From Nosocomiicoccus massiliensis (lineage in GTDB: Bacteria; Bacillota; Bacilli; Staphylococcales; Salinicoccaceae), in the NCBI RefSeq assembly GCF_002871345.2, contig NZ_CP136964.1:1617678-1681677 (forward strand): DNA of 64,000 nucleotides, written 5' to 3'. The notes under the pieces are model-generated. The model did not search any database. It was not told where the DNA came from and worked only from the letters and a program-made list of their open reading frames with translations. Positions 26,984-34,507 of this stretch are shown in pieces. The first letter of the stretch is position 1. Every line of letters starts with the position of its first letter. The translations under genes and the position numbers were made by a program.

Positions 26984-28333
26984 GTGAAAATAATCATTAA
27001 TTTATTAGACCGTATGAGCCCACAACGCTCGATATTCTTATATTATTTAGGCGCGTTAATTGTTTCTACGTTACTCATGCAACTGCCATTTTTCTATAAT
27101 GAAGGTACATACATATCATTTATGGATACGTTATTCGTCACAGCTTCAGGTATCTCTGTTACGGGTCTTACGACGGTAAATATTGTCGACACGTTTAATA
27201 CGTACGGGATTATTCTCTTAATGTTCATACTCAACCTCGGCGGTATTGGTATTATGGCGACGTCGACGTTTATATGGATTTTACTCGGTAGAAAGATCAC
27301 ATTAAGAAACCGAGCAGCAATCATGGTCGACAACAACCAATCCGCAATTGCAGGTGGGGTAAAGCTCGTTTTAAATATCGTGTCTTTACTGTTTTTAATC
27401 GAACTGATTGGTGCAATTATTTATACGTCAGTGTTTTATTATTTAACCGGTTCGTTTAAAGATGCACTCCTTCAAGGGACGTTTTTATCAGTATCTGCGA
27501 CGACAAACGCTGGATTTGATTTATATCATCAATCGTTGATCGGACATAGTACAAACTTCTTTCTTACGGTTCCAGTAATGTTCCAAATCGTTCTCGGAGC
27601 GATTGGATATCCTGTATTAATCGAAGTGAAAGAGTTCTTTAGTCATAAAAACCCTCACTTTAGATTTAGTTTGTTTACGAAAGTGACGACGACGATGTAT
27701 GCGTTACTTTATGTAATTGGTACAGTGTTTTATTTAATCATCGAGTGGAATGGTCCGCGTTTTCAAGATTCATTTATTACTAAAATGATGAACGCCTCGT
27801 TTATGAGTGTATCGTCAAGAAGTGCAGGAATCGTTATCGAAGACCCGTCGCTACTAAACGAAGCCACACAGCTTGTTTTAAGTATGTTAATGTTTATCGG
27901 ATCATCACCATCCAGTGCGGGTGGGGGGATTCGTACGACGACATTTGCGATTTTGTTACTGACAGTAATTGCATTTGCAAGAAGTAAAGAATACCCGACG
28001 ATATTTAAACGGACGATCGCAAAACAAGATGTTGAACGCGCATTTGTCGTGTTCGTCATGTCAATGGTTTTACTATTTTTAGGAATATCCGTCATCACGT
28101 TTGTTGAAGGTGACAAACATAGTTTAATGTCTATCATCTTTGAAGTATCGAGCGCGTTCGGAACGTGCGGGATGTCGATGGGGATAACAAATGACTTACA
28201 GACAAGCAGTGAGCTTATATTGATCGCACTGATGTTTATTGGCCGTGTCGGTTTTGTGAGTTTCTTATTAAGTTTTGGTAGCAAGAAAAAGACGATAATC
28301 AAATATCCGACAGAGCATTTAACAGTCGGTTAG
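26984..28333 (+). CDS. ktrB: potassium uptake channel subunit KtrB/TrkH
   Basis: Four-repeat K+ (or Na+-coupled K+) channel of the Trk/Ktr/HKT superfamily in the membrane, needing a cytosolic RCK subunit (KtrA/C), which is not in this window. 449 residues and about eight helices plus four pore loops; filter-like segments are SGISVTGLTTVN, SATTNAGFD, SSRSAGI and SAFGTCGMSMG. The GTG start at 26984 is 8 bases after AAAGGAGAG. The IS begins 22 bases after the stop, so the terminator-like hairpin within the IS end may now serve this gene. Confidence 0.92.
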   Translation: MKIIINLLDRMSPQRSIFLYYLGALIVSTLLMQLPFFYNEGTYISFMDTLFVTASGISVTGLTTVNIVDTFNTYGIILLMFILNLGGIGIMATSTFIWILLGRKITLRNRAAIMVDNNQSAIAGGVKLVLNIVSLLFLIELIGAIIYTSVFYYLTGSFKDALLQGTFLSVSATTNAGFDLYHQSLIGHSTNFFLTVPVMFQIVLGAIGYPVLIEVKEFFSHKNPHFRFSLFTKVTTTMYALLYVIGTVFYLIIEWNGPRFQDSFITKMMNASFMSVSSRSAGIVIEDPSLLNEATQLVLSMLMFIGSSPSSAGGGIRTTTFAILLLTVIAFARSKEYPTIFKRTIAKQDVERAFVVFVMSMVLLFLGISVITFVEGDKHSLMSIIFEVSSAFGTCGMSMGITNDLQTSSELILIALMFIGRVGFVSFLLSFGSKKKTIIKYPTEHLTVG

Positions 28334-28389
28334 AAATAGGAATAAAAAGAAAAAAGGGGCTGGGACAAATGATTCCACTCCTTAGGTAA

Positions 28390-28436
28390 AACAGCCTAGA
28401 AATCTTATGTTTAAGATTTCTAGGCTGTTTTTTTAG
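28390..28436 (+). terminator. hairpin terminator in left IS end
   Basis: An 18-bp perfect stem (28390-28407 with 28412-28429) followed by TTTTTT on the plus strand. It overlaps the transposase stop codon and would block transcription entering from ktrB. Confidence 0.85.
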
Positions 28437-30021
28437 TTTTGATTTTAAAATTTGCCGACTGACAGGTAAGCTTTCTTAAGTTTACCGCCATTAAGGCGAT
28501 ACCTAACTCATTTCTCACAGCGTCTTTGCCACGGACAGACATCCGTGTGAAACCTAAATTAGCCTTCAAGTTTCCAAAAGTTGTCTCGACATCGATTTTG
28601 CGTTGCGCATATCGACGACGACCTTCCGGACTTGAAAGCAACTTGTTTGCCTGAGCTTTGAAATACTCTAGGTTCATATTTTTTCGAATCTGCTTTGGAC
28701 GAGAAGATGTAGAACTTTTACACAGTGTCATTAATGGACAGTCTTCACATGATTCAGATTCATAAATTTTATAGACTCTCTGGTGACCATATTTATCTGT
28801 TTGAGTTGTATGATGATTTAAATATAAGCGACGATTATTTGGACATATATAATAATCATCAAGTTCATCGTATGGCCAATGATTTGGATGCATCTCATCT
28901 GATTTAAACTTCCGTTTTTGTTCTCTGTGATATGTATTGTACGGAATCAAAGCCTGTCTCTCATATTTATCAGCGATGCATTCATAGTTTGATTCACTCC
29001 CATATCCCGCATCTGCGACAATGTATTGGGGTAAATGTTCAAATGTATGTGCCATTGTATAAAGAAACGGATCAAGTGTTCGCGTATCTGTTGGGTTCCA
29101 AAAAATATCGTAACCTAGGACATACTGCTGATTTGTTGCGATCTGTAAATTGTACCCTGCCTTGAGTTGTCCATTCTGCATGTGATCCTCTTTCATACGC
29201 ATAAACGTCGCATCTGTATCTGTCTTCGAATAACTATTCCGTTCACCGATCAATGTGCGCTGTTTCTGATAAACTAATCGTCGTTCGAGATAATCTTTAA
29301 ATGCTTTTTTAGAACGTCGAATTTCTGAACGTTTTTTTCGAATTTCTCTTCGTGCTACAACATCCGTTGTTCGTTTTATGTCTTGCGTATGGGATGTTTC
29401 AACTTCTGTCAGTTCGGCATGGATAACTGCGATTTCTTCTGCAGTAAGCGGAGTGTCTGACTCTCGTTCAATTTCAGGAATAATATTTGTATCTACGAGT
29501 TCATGATATTTCTTTTTTGATTTTTCGAGGAGTTGCGATTCATAACAATCAATATTTTTTCTAAACACAAATGTATACTTGTTTGCATTGGCTTCAATCT
29601 TTGTTCCATCTATAAATATTGCGTCTGAATCAATGAGACCATTTGACTCAAGTTGAACTCTAAACTGAATAAAAGCAGATTGAAGTAATGCAGCCATTTG
29701 AGGATGTACACGAAAACGATTGATTGTTCGGTAAGAAGGTGTGTGCTCTTGTGCTAACCATTTCATTCGAATACTATCGTGGAGCAGGGCTTCGATTTTT
29801 CGTCCAGAAAATATAGACTGACTATATGCACAGAGTAAGATTTTTAACATCATTTTGGGATGATAAGAAGAAGCCCCTTGATTCGTACGAAAGTTTTCAA
29901 ACACAGTATTTGGGATACTTTCTACCAAGTTATGTATCGTTATTGAGATGTCATTTTCGGGGATAAGTACTTCTAAATCCATTGGCAGTGTGATTTGATT
30001 CATGTTATAATTCTTATACAT
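28420..30021 (-). CDS. IS1182-family transposase
   Basis: DDE transposase of 533 residues, full length. An N-terminal DUF772-type domain (SYHPKMMLKILLCAYSQSIFSGRKIEALLHDSIRMKWL) is followed by the catalytic core. The first Asp is in DAIFIDGTKIEANANKYTFVFRK, the second in YIVADAGYGSESNY, and the Glu in VETTFGNLKANLGF. A Cys cluster CEDCPLMTLCK lies between. Start ATG 30021 with AAGAGGA. No frameshift or stop: it could be active. Confidence 0.92.
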   Translation of the reverse strand: MYKNYNMNQITLPMDLEVLIPENDISITIHNLVESIPNTVFENFRTNQGASSYHPKMMLKILLCAYSQSIFSGRKIEALLHDSIRMKWLAQEHTPSYRTINRFRVHPQMAALLQSAFIQFRVQLESNGLIDSDAIFIDGTKIEANANKYTFVFRKNIDCYESQLLEKSKKKYHELVDTNIIPEIERESDTPLTAEEIAVIHAELTEVETSHTQDIKRTTDVVARREIRKKRSEIRRSKKAFKDYLERRLVYQKQRTLIGERNSYSKTDTDATFMRMKEDHMQNGQLKAGYNLQIATNQQYVLGYDIFWNPTDTRTLDPFLYTMAHTFEHLPQYIVADAGYGSESNYECIADKYERQALIPYNTYHREQKRKFKSDEMHPNHWPYDELDDYYICPNNRRLYLNHHTTQTDKYGHQRVYKIYESESCEDCPLMTLCKSSTSSRPKQIRKNMNLEYFKAQANKLLSSPEGRRRYAQRKIDVETTFGNLKANLGFTRMSVRGKDAVRNELGIALMAVNLRKLTCQSANFKIKTKKTA

Positions 30022-30110
30022 AAGATTCCTCTTTTCGTGTTTGTGTAGTTACTTACATTGTATCTGAGGGTCTTATTTTTTTGTACTAATAATGTGTTGA
30101 ATTCAACATA

Positions 30111-30153
30111 AAAAAGCGCACACTACTCCCCCAAGGAGTCTTGTGCGCTTTTT
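30111..30153. terminator. hairpin terminator in right IS end
   Basis: Arms AAAAAGCGCAC (30111-30121) and GTGCGCTTTTT (30143-30153) around a smaller internal stem. Bidirectional; on the minus strand it would stop transcription from the DUF2187/sigma side before the transposase. Confidence 0.82.
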
Positions 30154-30189
30154 AATTTAGGATAGACTTATGTCCCAGTCCCTTAATCA

Positions 30190-30390
30190 TTATTTTTTGA
30201 TTGTATATCGTTTATGGTTTACTACTGTCTTTTCAAAATCTTCGTTTTCGTTCCAGTCCTCGTTTATTGTAATGTCGACGATGACTGAATTTTCATTGAT
30301 TTTTTCAACTTTACCAAGCATGCCATCGAACTCAACAATATCTCCGATTTCTGCTGGTACAATTTCTACTTCGTCTTTGTTCTTACTCAT
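30190..30390 (-). CDS. DUF2187 family protein (YkvS-like)
   Basis: 66-residue soluble protein of unknown function. The core PAEIGDIVEFDGMLGKVEKINENSVIVDITI with the terminal VVNHKRY is the YkvS/DUF2187 pattern, a small SH3-like or KOW-like beta-barrel by appearance. Start ATG 30390 with GGAGGGG. It lies 53 bases downstream of the sigma-factor gene on the same strand and may be co-transcribed. Confidence 0.82.
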   Translation of the reverse strand: MSKNKDEVEIVPAEIGDIVEFDGMLGKVEKINENSVIVDITINEDWNENEDFEKTVVNHKRYTIKK

Positions 30391-30443
30391 CGTAACCCCT
30401 CCAAATAATCATTATACTATTATACAATTTTCAACTATTTTTC

Positions 30444-30899
30444 TCAATAGAAGTGTGTATACAACGTTTTTCTCGCTTGTTTTCTTATGTTTTTTGCTGT
30501 TGATAAACTCACCCCTAAATGTTTGGCGATCTCAACGAGTGCATATCCATCAATCGTCATAAGTAGCCATGCATATTCTCGCTCAGTTAGTTTTTCTTTT
30601 ACACCGATTAAATACAAATTCGCATCGATAGAATCGATAGGGATCGTATGTAGAACTCCATCTTCTGTCACTTGATATCGCTCTAATCGACGTGCATTTT
30701 TTCGAATTTCATCGATTAAACGTTGATAAATCATCGTGTAGACAAATTGTGATTCTTTACATTTGGACTCGTCGTGCTTGTTTAACGCTTCGTAAACCGC
30801 TAATCGGCCAATTTGCATATACTCATCTCGGTCATATAAAATATTCAGCCTGTTAATAATTGAAGCAATCATCGGTTCATACGATATAATCTTTTCCAT
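30444..30899 (-). CDS. small sigma-70-like factor (SigS/SigH-like)
   Basis: 151-residue RNA polymerase sigma factor with only region 2 and region 4. Region 2 is DRDEYMQIGRLAVYEALNKHDESK...FVYTMIYQRLIDEIRKNARR (about 24-71). Region 4 is KLTEREYAWLLMTIDGYALVEIAKHLGVSLSTAKNIRKQARKTL (about 103-147), a clear helix-turn-helix. Length and layout resemble staphylococcal SigS or other ECF-like/competence sigma factors; I cannot choose between them. No anti-sigma gene is adjacent. It diverges from comK across a 197-base region with two palindromes, hinting at a shared competence or stress circuit. Start ATG 30899 with CAGGAG. Confidence 0.8.
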   Translation of the reverse strand: MEKIISYEPMIASIINRLNILYDRDEYMQIGRLAVYEALNKHDESKCKESQFVYTMIYQRLIDEIRKNARRLERYQVTEDGVLHTIPIDSIDANLYLIGVKEKLTEREYAWLLMTIDGYALVEIAKHLGVSLSTAKNIRKQARKTLYTHFY

Positions 30900-30910
30900 T
30901 GTGACTCCTG

Positions 30911-30926
30911 TAAGAATCGATTCTTA
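30911..30926. promoter_or_regulatory. 16-bp perfect palindrome next to the sigma-factor start
   Basis: TAAGAATCGATTCTTA, perfectly symmetrical and without a loop, begins 12 bases before the sigma start codon and abuts its SD. The lack of a loop favours a protein-binding operator over an RNA hairpin. Confidence 0.45.
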
Positions 30927-31001
30927 AATTATTTCCGGATATGTGTAATGTACCGGGTTTTTAATCGTTCAAACAGGCGTCTTAATTAACAAAAGTTAAC
31001 C

Positions 31002-31021
31002 TTAACTATAATAATAGTTAA
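31002..31021. promoter_or_regulatory. inverted repeat in the sigma/comK intergenic region
   Basis: TTAACTAT-AATA-ATAGTTAA, 8-bp arms, near the middle of the divergent region; a second GTTAAC lies just upstream. Candidate operator. Two TATAAT boxes (31052-31057 and 31070-31075) nearer comK are possible -10s without good -35s. I found no canonical AAAAN5TTTT ComK-box pair. Confidence 0.45.
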
Positions 31022-31096
31022 CAATGTAATGTATTTAAACATGAAATGATGTATAATTCGTTCTAATACTATAATTTATATGAAAGAGGACTTCCT

Positions 31097-31606
31097 ATGA
31101 AAGGATTACCATATTTTACAAGAGACGTTAAATATATAGAACCGATTTATGATCCAACTTATATGTGTCAAGCAGTATCAGATTCTGGTATCGTTCAATA
31201 TAAGAAATCGTCGGAAAACTGGTTAAATGAGTATTTAACATATTTTTATGCGACGAATCTATCTGCAATACGTAAACATGTTCAATTGAATTTCAACATC
31301 CATCGTATGATACCGATTTGTGTGGATCTCGAATATCAATTTATTATGTTTCCGTTAAATTCAAATAAAAATAAGAACGTGTATTTTATTAATTTGGCTA
31401 AAGTATATCGGTGTATAAAACGTGAAAGTGGTACGACGATTGAGTTTATATGTGGAGATACGTTAGATGTCGAAATTTCATATAACCAATGTGAAAGTCA
31501 GTATGTAAAAGCGACGCAAATATATGACAGGTACGTGAAGTTTAGACATTTTAGAAGAAGATATTTAAGCGCAGAAACTAAAAAAACAATGTATAATATA
31601 AACTAA
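31097..31606 (+). CDS. comK: competence transcription factor ComK
   Basis: Minor-groove DNA-binding activator of competence genes. 169 residues, slightly shorter than Bacillus ComK (192). Two conserved blocks are recognisable: MIPICVDLEYQFIMFPLNSNKNKNVYFINLAKV (cf. PIMVDPSNQIFLFPTLS) and GDTLDVEISYNQCESQYVKATQIYDRYVKFR (cf. GKTMELPISYNSFENQVYRTAW). The C-terminal MecA-binding tail of Bacillus ComK is short here. SD AGAGGA with ATG 31097. MecA, ComK and a small sigma factor in one window suggest a competence circuit, although coiA is frameshifted. Confidence 0.83.
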   Translation: MKGLPYFTRDVKYIEPIYDPTYMCQAVSDSGIVQYKKSSENWLNEYLTYFYATNLSAIRKHVQLNFNIHRMIPICVDLEYQFIMFPLNSNKNKNVYFINLAKVYRCIKRESGTTIEFICGDTLDVEISYNQCESQYVKATQIYDRYVKFRHFRRRYLSAETKKTMYNIN

Positions 31607-31632
31607 TGACATGATGCGAAAAGAGGGATTGT

Positions 31633-32454
31633 ATGGAAATTAAAGTCAAAGTTAAAGATAGTACGCATCAATTACAAATTTTTAAATATAAATTATCACT
31701 TGATCAAAAAGTAAGAGATTTGATTGCGTTGTTAACAGACGATTTACCATATTTAACACATGAAGTATCTAAGCTAACATATGGTGAGTATTCGTATAGC
31801 GAATTGTATGAAATGAAGTTAAATAAGTTGTTCGATGCTTTAAATAAAGCGAAGTTATCGTCAGATGATTTAACGCTAGAACTCTCAATTTTAGAAAGTA
31901 AAGATAAAAATATCGCACACTTAGATTTAGACTATACACAGTTTATTAAAATGTCAGATTTATATATCGATATTAAAAAAACATACCGTGTACCGAACAG
32001 TACGATCTTTTATATCCAACAAAATGGAGAGCAGTACGTCATTCGTAAAGAAGAAAACCATTTAGAGTTTTATAGTTTTAGACAACAATTTGACGAAGCG
32101 TTTAAAGAAGACGATAGACTCCCATTTTTTGCGATTGAGTATAAATCAAAAGATGAAATGTCTCAAAAAGACATTCATTGGATTAAAAAATATCGATATC
32201 CTAAAAAAGAAAAAGAAAATCCATTTATCCATATCGAAGTCGCTAGAATATCACAAAGTATATTAGACGATATTACACGACTGATTCATAGGTTATACAC
32301 GATTATTGGGCGTTTTGAACGCGGAAAAGTTCCATTTACTGAGGTCGATAAATTGCCAACGTATATAGAACAAGATGGAAAAGTTACGATTGGTTACGTT
32401 CCGATTCTACAACTCGAACGTATTTTACAACAAAAAAAGAGCCCGAATAATTAA
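31633..32454 (+). CDS. hypothetical cytosolic protein
   Basis: 273 residues, no signal peptide or membrane helices. Lys-, Glu- and Tyr-rich with alternating short strands and helices; begins MEIKVKVKDSTHQLQIFKYKLSLDQKVRDLIALL, suggesting a ubiquitin-like beta-grasp opening, but that is only an impression. The C-terminal half (HIEVARISQSILDDITRLIHRLYTIIGRFER) looks helical. SD AGAGGGA with ATG 31633. It sits 26 bases after comK and about 55 before tarA. No family recognised. Confidence 0.6.
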   Translation: MEIKVKVKDSTHQLQIFKYKLSLDQKVRDLIALLTDDLPYLTHEVSKLTYGEYSYSELYEMKLNKLFDALNKAKLSSDDLTLELSILESKDKNIAHLDLDYTQFIKMSDLYIDIKKTYRVPNSTIFYIQQNGEQYVIRKEENHLEFYSFRQQFDEAFKEDDRLPFFAIEYKSKDEMSQKDIHWIKKYRYPKKEKENPFIHIEVARISQSILDDITRLIHRLYTIIGRFERGKVPFTEVDKLPTYIEQDGKVTIGYVPILQLERILQQKKSPNN

Positions 32455-32509
32455 GAAAAAAGTTTAAAAATCATGTATGATATAGATAAGACTGAAAGTA
32501 GTGAAAGAC

Positions 32510-33235
32510 ATGATTAAAAGGGTAGTACATTTACTTGAAATTCCGTTTGTAAATACGACACATGAACAGTTTGTAGACGAACTAAAGAGACGTCTTGAGC
32601 AAAAAGAAAAGACGTTCGTCGTAACAGCAAACCCAGGAATTTTAATGAAAACAAAAGAAGATAACGAATTTCAACATGTCGTTAAACGTGCGGATTATGT
32701 CACGCCGGATGGTATCGGAGTTGTATTACTTTCAAAGTTAAAAAGACGTCCGCTAAAAGAGCGAATTACCGGGTTTGATTTAACGGTCGATTTACTGCAA
32801 TATGCCGATGACGAAAATTTAAGTGTGTATTTACTCGGTGCAAAAGAGTCTGTCAATAAAGAGGCGGCAAGACAAATTCAATCGACTTATCCGAATTTAA
32901 ATATTGTCGGCAGACATCACGGATATATCGATATTGATGATGAAAAAATTCATGATGAGATTTATGAACAGTCACCAGATATCGTATTCGTCGCGCTCGG
33001 TGCACCAAAGCAAGAATTATTCATCGATCGTCATATTAAAAATGCACAAAAAGGGCTATTCATCGGTGTTGGTGGAAGTTTAGACGTCCATGCGAAAGCA
33101 GTGAAACGTGCGCCAGATATTTGGATTAAATTAAACTTAGAATGGTTGTACCGCATGATTAAACAACCAGAACGCATTAAAAGAAATATTAAAGTGTTTA
33201 GTTTTATGATAAAAACACTACTAAAAAATGATTAA
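32510..33235 (+). CDS. tarA: N-acetylmannosaminyltransferase TarA/TagA
   Basis: WecB/TagA/CpsF-family (GT26) enzyme adding ManNAc to undecaprenyl-PP-GlcNAc, the committed step of wall-teichoic-acid linkage-unit synthesis at the inner membrane face. 241 residues. Matches TarA throughout: FVVTANPGILMKTK, RADYVTPDGIGVVLLSK, ERITGFDLTVDLL, GRHHGYIDIDD, GAPKQELFID, GVGGSLDVHAKAVKRAP and LNLEWLYRM. The ATG at 32510 and a GTG at 32501 are both possible; the SD is weak (AGTGAAAG). First of four tightly spaced genes. Confidence 0.9.
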   Translation: MIKRVVHLLEIPFVNTTHEQFVDELKRRLEQKEKTFVVTANPGILMKTKEDNEFQHVVKRADYVTPDGIGVVLLSKLKRRPLKERITGFDLTVDLLQYADDENLSVYLLGAKESVNKEAARQIQSTYPNLNIVGRHHGYIDIDDEKIHDEIYEQSPDIVFVALGAPKQELFIDRHIKNAQKGLFIGVGGSLDVHAKAVKRAPDIWIKLNLEWLYRMIKQPERIKRNIKVFSFMIKTLLKND

Positions 33236-33252
33236 ACGTTAAGGAAGATTCT

Positions 33253-33843
33253 ATGTCAAAACGTAATGTATCAAGTAAAGATTTTATATTATTAGCGAGT
33301 ATATTAATTGGTGGAATAGTTGCGTCGTTATTTACGTTGTTTTTTATTGATAATCAGTACAACGCGACTGCTGAATTTAACGTGCATACGGAAGAATCAG
33401 TAGATCCAGGAATTTATGAGGCGATTATTAAATCTGATAAAGTCGTTACAAAACTAAAAGAACAAGAGAACATTACGCTTCCTGTTCAAAAATTAAAAGA
33501 GAAGATTACTGTCACGTATAACGAAGATTCAGATACTTTAAAAGTTTCGGTAAGTTTAGACAATAGACGTCACTCAATACTTGTAACAGAGCAGCTTGCA
33601 CAAATTGCGACTGATGAAATAGAAACATTTGTACAAGGGAGTACAGTGGAGTATGTGACAGCTCCAGATGACGGTGTAGTAGAAGACAAGTCACATAAAG
33701 TTAAATTAATCTACGTTATTGTTGGGCTTATTATTGGATATTTTGTTGGTACGTTAATTGACACATTTCAAAAACCACGTGTCGGCAAACGTAAATCAGC
33801 GGAATCAGATTATACGGTACTTGGTTCGATACCAAAATATTAG
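33253..33843 (+). CDS. Wzz/CapA-like polysaccharide co-polymerase
   Basis: Membrane protein of 196 residues with the chain-length-determinant layout: short cytosolic N-terminus, TM1 (about 11-32), an extracellular segment rich in strands and helix (TAEFNVHTEESVDPGIYEAIIKSDKVVTKLKEQENI... LAQIATDEIETF), TM2 (about 151-173) and a basic cytosolic tail ending in SIPKY. CapA/YveK proteins of this shape activate a partner BY-kinase and set polymer length. It is placed between tarA and a CapB-like ATPase, spacing under 20 bases on both sides. SD AAGGAAG. Role in a teichoate rather than capsule pathway is inferred. Confidence 0.8.
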   Translation: MSKRNVSSKDFILLASILIGGIVASLFTLFFIDNQYNATAEFNVHTEESVDPGIYEAIIKSDKVVTKLKEQENITLPVQKLKEKITVTYNEDSDTLKVSVSLDNRRHSILVTEQLAQIATDEIETFVQGSTVEYVTAPDDGVVEDKSHKVKLIYVIVGLIIGYFVGTLIDTFQKPRVGKRKSAESDYTVLGSIPKY

Positions 33844-33862
33844 TGTAAGTGAGTGATAATAT

Positions 33863-34495
33863 ATGTTAGATAATAGAAGACATATCGTAGTGAATGAGCC
33901 AGAAAGTGATGTCGCTTTAAAATATTTTAATATCGCAGACCGTATTAAATATTACACACAAAACAAGCAACGAGTGTTATTATTTGCATCTGAATATCAA
34001 AAAGAAGGGGTTACGACAATCGCAACTAACGTTGCGATCGCTTTAGCACGTAGGGGCGCGAATGTCGTATATCTAGATGCAAATTTAGACGACCCGACAA
34101 TTCACGACACATTTCACGTTCAATTAAGAAGCGGTATTACAGATGCGATAGCGACTGACAAAAGCATACTATCAGTGACGTATGACACACCAGTATATGG
34201 ACTTTCTATGATTCATGTTGGGCTACAAACGTCGATTGGCAACGAAGTCTTTTTATCGAGTAAATTTAAATATATCATTGGCACGTTAAGAAATAAATTT
34301 GATTATTGTATTATTGATGCTGGCATGAGAATGTATGACGCGGCGAATGTCGATGCAACAAAAGAAGCAATCGATGCGGCGGTGATTGTAAAAAATAAGG
34401 AACGTCATATCGTTCAGTCAAACGAACTGGCTTCAAGACTAGAAGAAAGTGGCATAGAGATTTTAGGTGTCGTCAATAATTTTGATGAAAGTTAA
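33863..34495 (+). CDS. CapB/CpsD-like ATPase with degenerate Walker A
   Basis: MinD/BY-kinase-fold protein of 210 residues, the usual cytosolic partner of a CapA/Wzz-like protein. The fold marks are ALKYFNIADRIKYYTQNK, the P-loop region LLFASEYQKEGVTTIATNVAIALARRGANVVYLDANLDDP (Walker A' Asp intact) and FDYCIIDAG (Walker B). Where active BY-kinases have (E/P)G(E/A)GKST, this protein has KEGVTT, so the ATP-binding Lys is replaced by Val. The C-terminus (GVVNNFDES) has no Tyr cluster. Likely a non-kinase structural or scaffold version. SD is weak. Confidence 0.78.
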   Translation: MLDNRRHIVVNEPESDVALKYFNIADRIKYYTQNKQRVLLFASEYQKEGVTTIATNVAIALARRGANVVYLDANLDDPTIHDTFHVQLRSGITDAIATDKSILSVTYDTPVYGLSMIHVGLQTSIGNEVFLSSKFKYIIGTLRNKFDYCIIDAGMRMYDAANVDATKEAIDAAVIVKNKERHIVQSNELASRLEESGIEILGVVNNFDES

Positions 34496-34507
34496 AGGTG
34501 AATATGT

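Larger units (their letters stand above)
28356..30182 (-). mobile_element. IS1182-family insertion sequence (complete)
   Basis: About 1.83 kb bounded by imperfect inverted repeats GGGGCTGGGACAAAT (28356-28370) and, on the other strand, GGGACTGGGACATAAGT (30182-30166). One intact transposase on the minus strand. Both ends carry strong hairpins: 28390-28429 with a plus-strand T-run, and 30111-30153 with T-runs both ways. I could not identify a target-site duplication with confidence; flanks are A-rich on the left and TTAATCATT on the right. It lies between ktrB and the DUF2187 gene without damaging either. Confidence 0.87.

Noticed and set aside
27763..28302. 179-codon open frame antisense to ktrB
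   Set aside because: Shadow frame without SD; ktrB motifs are intact on the plus strand.
28334..30190. Target-site duplication of the IS
   Set aside because: Flanking bases (A-rich left, TTAATCATT right) do not give a convincing direct repeat.
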